Of a DNA stretch of 64,000 nucleotides, positions 60,358-64,000 are shown piece by piece (the stretch's first letter is position 1; every line of letters begins with the position of its first letter). Both the position numbers and the translations under genes were made by a program. The DNA comes from Fratercula arctica (lineage: Eukaryota > Chordata > Aves > Charadriiformes > Alcidae): positions 4,710,100 through 4,774,099 of the forward strand of contig CANTUZ010000025.1 of assembly GCA_947846985.1 (NCBI GenBank), in the 5' to 3' direction. Under the pieces are notes generated by a model that saw only the letters and a program-made list of their open reading frames with translations, made no database searches and was not told the DNA's origin.

Positions 60358-60358
<1 letters not shown>
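59969..60358 (+). pseudogene. Env transmembrane segment 2 (alpha-type) of provirus C
   Basis: The frame at 59994-60248 (no ATG start) has the same layout as segment 1: [12 protein letters not shown], a CX6CC site (CEDFEGMCC), NLSDHSESI, then [11 protein letters not shown] before the anchor. The anchor (IIIILVIINLCLCVVLSC) is in another frame from 60223, so there is a frame change at about 60235. It is followed by a run of 32 A at 60359-60390. Confidence 0.87.
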
Positions 60359-60390
<32 letters not shown>

Positions 60391-60392
<2 letters not shown>

Positions 60393-60406
60393 AAAAAAAG
60401 GGGGAA
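60391..60406 (+). promoter_or_regulatory. Polypurine tract of provirus C
   Basis: GAAAAAAAAGGGGGAA (60391-60406), one base before the 3' LTR. It is preceded by 32 A, an expansion. Confidence 0.85.
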
Positions 60407-60407
60407 T

Positions 60408-60753
60408 TGTTGCAGAATGGCTTGAGGAGCAAGGTCATGGGACAATAGAGGAGTTATGTGAGATGAGAATAGCGTAGAAGCAAGTTACAGCTCGGCGATG
60501 GGAAAGTACTAAGTAAACAAGCCATGAGAATGCAGAAGCAAGAATAAGGAGCTGATAAGAATAGGGAACTAAGGCTGAACCCTGTCGTGTGGACAGAGAA
60601 CCAATCGCAGTGAGCAGATGACTTTTATAATTAGCCAATATTCAAGCGATGATGTAACCAGTAGCTATATAATGAAGCGTATTCGGGCAATAAACTGAAG
60701 CTTGCTTTATCACTCACATTGAGTCGGCTGCTTGTCTTCCCTCGCTCGTCGCA
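60408..60753 (+). repeat. 3' LTR of provirus C
   Basis: 346 bp, identical to 54008-54353 except at two positions. Followed by ATATAT, the likely second copy of the target site. Confidence 0.95.
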
Positions 60754-60834
60754 ATATATCATAGTATATATCTATAAATATGATGATATATATACACTAT
60801 ATGATCTATATATACTATATGATATATACTAAAC
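60754..60834. repeat. TA-rich low-complexity flank
   Basis: ATATATCATAGTATATATC-type sequence of about 80 bp. The left flank of provirus C (53990-54007) is also TA-rich, so the element inserted into a TA-rich site. Confidence 0.85.
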
Positions 60835-62229
60835 TCTAATGGGAAAAAGAAGTATAACAAGAGTACGGATATCATTCAAAGTCAGTCAATCTAGATAGAA
60901 TAGAGGCTGCTAACAAGAATGCCAGAATTGCTTGAGGCTGTCTTTTCCATGACTGAAGCCCACTCTTGTAGTTGAGTTTTGCCAAAAGAGGATGTGTTTA
61001 TGTAGAGACCCCATTTACTTTTATATGTGCTTATGAAGTTACTTAAATAAAGCAACTGAAACTACCAACAAAACTCTGGAGTCCCTCCTGCCAGAGTCCT
61101 TGTGTGTCTGTTCAACTCAACTCCTGCTAAGGCCTGATTATACTGGGAGCAGTGCCATTAGGTGAAGGTGACAGTAACACTTCAGGACACAGCAGGACAC
61201 AATGGATAGGAAAAGATAAGGTCCATCCTGCAGCCATTATCACCTGCAGCTGATATCACCTGCATTTTTGCATAATAACTGTCTGGCAGTTTCTGCAGAA
61301 TCCACTAACTTATGGAAATCATATAGACCAAGCTTCCAGGTTAGAAAGCATAAATATGTCAGTTTACCCAAAAAGCCTTTGGAGCACATCCAACAGCAGC
61401 CAGACTACTGAGGCTCATGTGCTTCCTGGTGTAATACAGGGGATGCCCACAACATGATGGAAGACTAAGAATGAACACTCTCACCATCAGATAGGTAACT
61501 ATTTTGCTCATAGATGCACGAGTTACTGGAGTTGGAGTTAGTGGAGTTAGTGAATTAATGAATCAATGAAGTAACAAATTACAAATTTAACAAGTTAGAC
61601 CTGTCTGTTAAAAGGGGATTGAGCTCTTGTCAATTGTTACCTAATGAGCTAATGAAATAAAGTTTCATTCACAGAGTATGTTGACCCAAAAATTTGTGAG
61701 ATCCAAATAAACAATCAGGCTGCCTCCTTCCAGCAAAAGCTCTGGACACAAATAGGATTAGATGATGGTTCTTGGAGACTATAGAGGATAAACTAGATTA
61801 TACGGGAAGTCTCATCCAGCCTTCCATTTCTAATAAGGTATAGAAATACAGGATCTAATCTAATAGATGTTTCTAACCATAAAAGAGATGGAGCTCGTCA
61901 GAAGTCTCATCACAAAGAAAAGTCTAGTTAATTATACTTAACTGCCAAAAGGCTAAAGAGTGAGAGGAAAGAGTGTCTGAACTCAAATGAACTTGAGTAG
62001 AATTTAATTTCAGTATTTTTTCCATTGCTGCAGGCAGAAATATTGTTCCTTGTTGCCATACTGCTGCTGCTGTACTAGATTACTCTGAATTGCTTCCCTA
62101 TTGTACCTGTTCAGAAATCAGAAATGCTACAGTACTGACATTTAGACTACCTTACACTAGTTGACAATTTGATACGCATGAGCTAGGATAAAGTTAAACA
62201 CGAAGGATGTTTGAATCAGGCTTTACATT
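60835..62229. other. Intergenic DNA; possible LTR remnant near 61030-61130
   Basis: AATAAAGCAACTGAAACTACC near 61046 followed by a CTCTGGAGTCCCTCC and GTGTGTCTGTTCAACTC stretch could be R-U5 of an old LTR, but no edges were found. The rest shows nothing recognisable. Confidence 0.35.
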
Positions 62230-62786
62230 CTGCAAGGAGAAATTGGTATACCTTTGCTAATTAACTTCAAGACCCTGGTGATAGAGAAGCCACTGAGGAG
62301 AGGTCCTCTGCTGGACCTCGTATTCACCAACAAGGAGGGGCTTGTTGGGGATATGAGGGCAAAAGGCAGCCTTGGCTGCAGTGACTATGAGACAGTGAAG
62401 TTAAGGATCTTAAAAAGGAGGGTAAAAAGCAAGCTCACAACCCTGAACTTGAGAAGAGAAGCCTCTTCAGGGATCTGCTTGGCAGAATTCCATGGGATAA
62501 GGCCATGGAGGGAAGAGGGGCCCAAGAAAGCTGGTTAATATTCAAGGCTCACCTTCTACAGACTCAAGAGCGGTCTGTCCCAATGATCAGGAAGTCAGGT
62601 AAAAATGCCAGGAGACCTGTGTGGATGAACAAGGAGCTCCTGGACAGACTCAAATGCAAAAATGAAGCATACATAGGGTGGAAGCAAGGATGGGTAACTT
62701 GTGAGGAATAGAGACACATGCAGGGATGAGATTAGGAAAGCCAAAGTCCACCTGGAGTTGAATCTGGCAAGGGATGTCAAAGGCAG
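62230..62786 (+). mobile_element. CR1 LINE, left part, broken by a solo LTR
   Basis: Encodes the CR1 ORF2 endonuclease end and linker: [53 protein letters not shown] and [17 protein letters not shown], in shifting frames. It ends at GGCAG (62782-62786), the left target duplication of the LTR. Confidence 0.93.
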
Positions 62787-63283
62787 TGTGGGAAAGCAAC
62801 AGATCGGCGAGGAGGATTGTAAATACGCTCAAGTGACTCGCACCTGGGGTGCTGGAAAATACTTATATCACACTAATTGTTGTTCAGTCTTGGGTGCTTG
62901 CAAGTAGAACATCTGCACTTAGATGACATAAGTCTGTGATGGACTCAGGGACACCTTATCTAGCTGCTTGAGAATCCTGGCCTGTTGTTGAAGAAGATCA
63001 AAGCACAGTGGGAAAACTAGGCCTGTTTGAACCCTTTAAATACCAGCAAGAACAGGGAGTCTGCACACGTTCTTGCTAGCAAGGACTCTCTCGCTGCCAA
63101 GGACTCTTGTTAACAAGGACTCTCTCTCACTCCGCGGTGCCTGCGTCCCCTGCTTGCGTGCCTCTGCCCGGGTGTTGCTTCGGAGATTCCCCGGTCTGTG
63201 AGGTATCGAGATTAAACTTGTTCTTTGCCTTTCATCTGTGGTTTTGTGGTTGTTCCTGTGTCCTGCCTGCATCGGCTCACACA
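62787..63283 (+). repeat. Solo LTR, family D
   Basis: 497 bp, TGTGGGAAAGC...GGCTCACACA. Exact 5-bp target duplication GGCAG at 62782-62786 and 63284-63288. TATA-like CCCTTTAAATACC near 63028. Tandem-like TTCTTGCTAGCAAGGACTCT blocks lie near 63071-63122. A related U3 is inside provirus C at 57818-58128. Confidence 0.95.
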
Positions 63284-64000
63284 GGCAGAAAGAAGGGCTT
63301 CTCTAAGTACACAGGCAACAAAAGGAATACTAGGGAAAATGTGGGCCCTTTGGTGAATGACATGGGGGACCTGGTGACACAGTACATGGAAAAGTCTTCA
63401 GTCTTTACTAGCAAGACCAGTCTTCAGGAATCCCAGGCCCCAGAGAGCAAGGAAGACGTACCCTTGGTGGAAGACGATCAGGTCAGGGAATACTTAAGAA
63501 AACTGGACATACATAAGTCCATGGGTCCCAAAGGGATGCACCCACGAGTGCTGAGGGAGCTGGCAGATGTCATGGCAAGGCCACTTTCAAAAATCTTTGA
63601 TAGATCATGTTGAATGGGAGAGGTGCCTGAAGAATGGAGGAAAGCAAATATCACTCCTGTCTTCAAAGAAAGGCAAGAAGGGGGTACCTGGGGAACTATA
63701 GGCTGGTCAGCCTCATCTCAGTCCCTGGGAAAGTGATGGAGTAGCTAATCCTGGGAAACACTTAGAGGCACATGAAGGACAAGAAGGTTATCAGGAGCAG
63801 TCACCAAGGGGAAGTTGTGCTTGACCGATCTGATAACCTTCTGTGATGAAATGACTGGCTTAGTAGATGAGGGGAGAGCAATGGATATTGTCTACATAGA
63901 CTTCAGTAAGGCCTTTGAGACTTGTCTGCCAGAGGTCACAGAGGGTGGTGATCAGTAGCATGGAATCTAGTTGGAGGCCAGTAACTAGTGGTGTACCCCA
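63284..64000 (+). mobile_element. CR1 LINE, right part, cut by window end
   Basis: Continues after GGCAG with the start of RT: MGDLVTQYMEKSSVFTSK, LRKLDIHKSMGPKGMHPRVLRELADVMARPLSKIF and later VYIDFSKAFE-type sequence before the window edge. A TGA at 63611-63613 and several frameshifts show decay. Confidence 0.93.

Larger units (their letters stand above)
54008..60753 (+). mobile_element. Provirus C: young, mosaic, defective
   Basis: LTRs at 54008-54353 and 60408-60753 are both 346 bp and differ at only two positions. ATATAT precedes the left LTR and follows the right LTR, which fits a 6-bp duplication but is ambiguous in an AT-rich site. A perfect tRNA-Lys3-type PBS follows the 5' LTR, and a polypurine tract precedes the 3' LTR. 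The interior is not a normal genome. It reads gag fragment, proline-rich gag-like part, RNase H-integrase fragment, C-rich run, unassigned DNA, PPT and U3 of family D, Env TM segment, unassigned DNA, a second integrase fragment, PPT and U3 of family E, and a second Env TM segment. Protease and RT are absent. The LTR, PBS and gag fit a class II (beta/alpha-like) origin. It must have been copied by enzymes from elsewhere. Confidence 0.9.

Noticed and set aside
54008..60753. Reading provirus C as several later insertions in a normal provirus
   Set aside because: No target duplications were seen around the D and E segments, and normal gag-pol-env parts do not resume after them; a mosaic copied as a unit fits better, though this is not proven.

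Overview
The window is nuclear DNA from a bird. Three things show this. First, there are about a dozen CR1 LINE copies, most of them 5'-truncated and ending in the CR1-type ATTCTATG-like octamer run. Second, it holds many avian-type endogenous retroviruses (ERVs). Third, it carries four coding exons of spindlin (SPIN1) with clean splice sites. Spindlin is sex-linked in birds (Z and W copies). The stacking of ERVs around it makes a W-linked copy plausible, but this is inference; the sequence alone does not separate W from Z. I cannot name the species.

Layout. 1-5428: an antisense provirus cut by the window edge (integrase to gag, a PBS-like site, and an LTR that holds a CR1). 6776-7738: antisense CR1. 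8196-22709: a sense provirus 'B' with about 690-bp LTRs, gag, pro-pol and env. Its gag is split by a complete sense ERV-L-like provirus 'A' (10484-16944, 5-bp target duplication AATGG). 23670-36200: SPIN1 intron sequence with one short coding exon (26247-26295), several CR1s in both orientations and LTR remnants. 38471-42035: the last three SPIN1 coding exons, then a 3' UTR of 3.0-3.5 kb. 46300-53962: CR1 fragments broken by solo LTRs, two of them with exact target duplications, plus two other solo LTRs. 54008-60753: provirus 'C', whose LTRs differ at two positions but whose interior is a mosaic of pieces from several retroviral lineages. 62230-64000: a sense CR1 split by another solo LTR and cut by the window end.

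How the parts relate. The only cellular gene I can support is SPIN1, a histone-methylation reader. All 245 residues expected after the first coding exon are present, with both aromatic cages intact. Its first coding exon was not found, so proviruses A, B and the antisense one probably sit in a SPIN1 intron or just upstream. None of the proviruses has an intact set of genes. A lacks env and has in-frame stops. B is heavily broken. C lacks most of gag-pol.

Most notable observations. (1) Nested provirus A has LTRs about 8% diverged, while host provirus B has LTRs only about 1% diverged, which reverses the expected age order. (2) Young provirus C twice shows the unusual order polypurine tract, foreign U3, then Env transmembrane segment.
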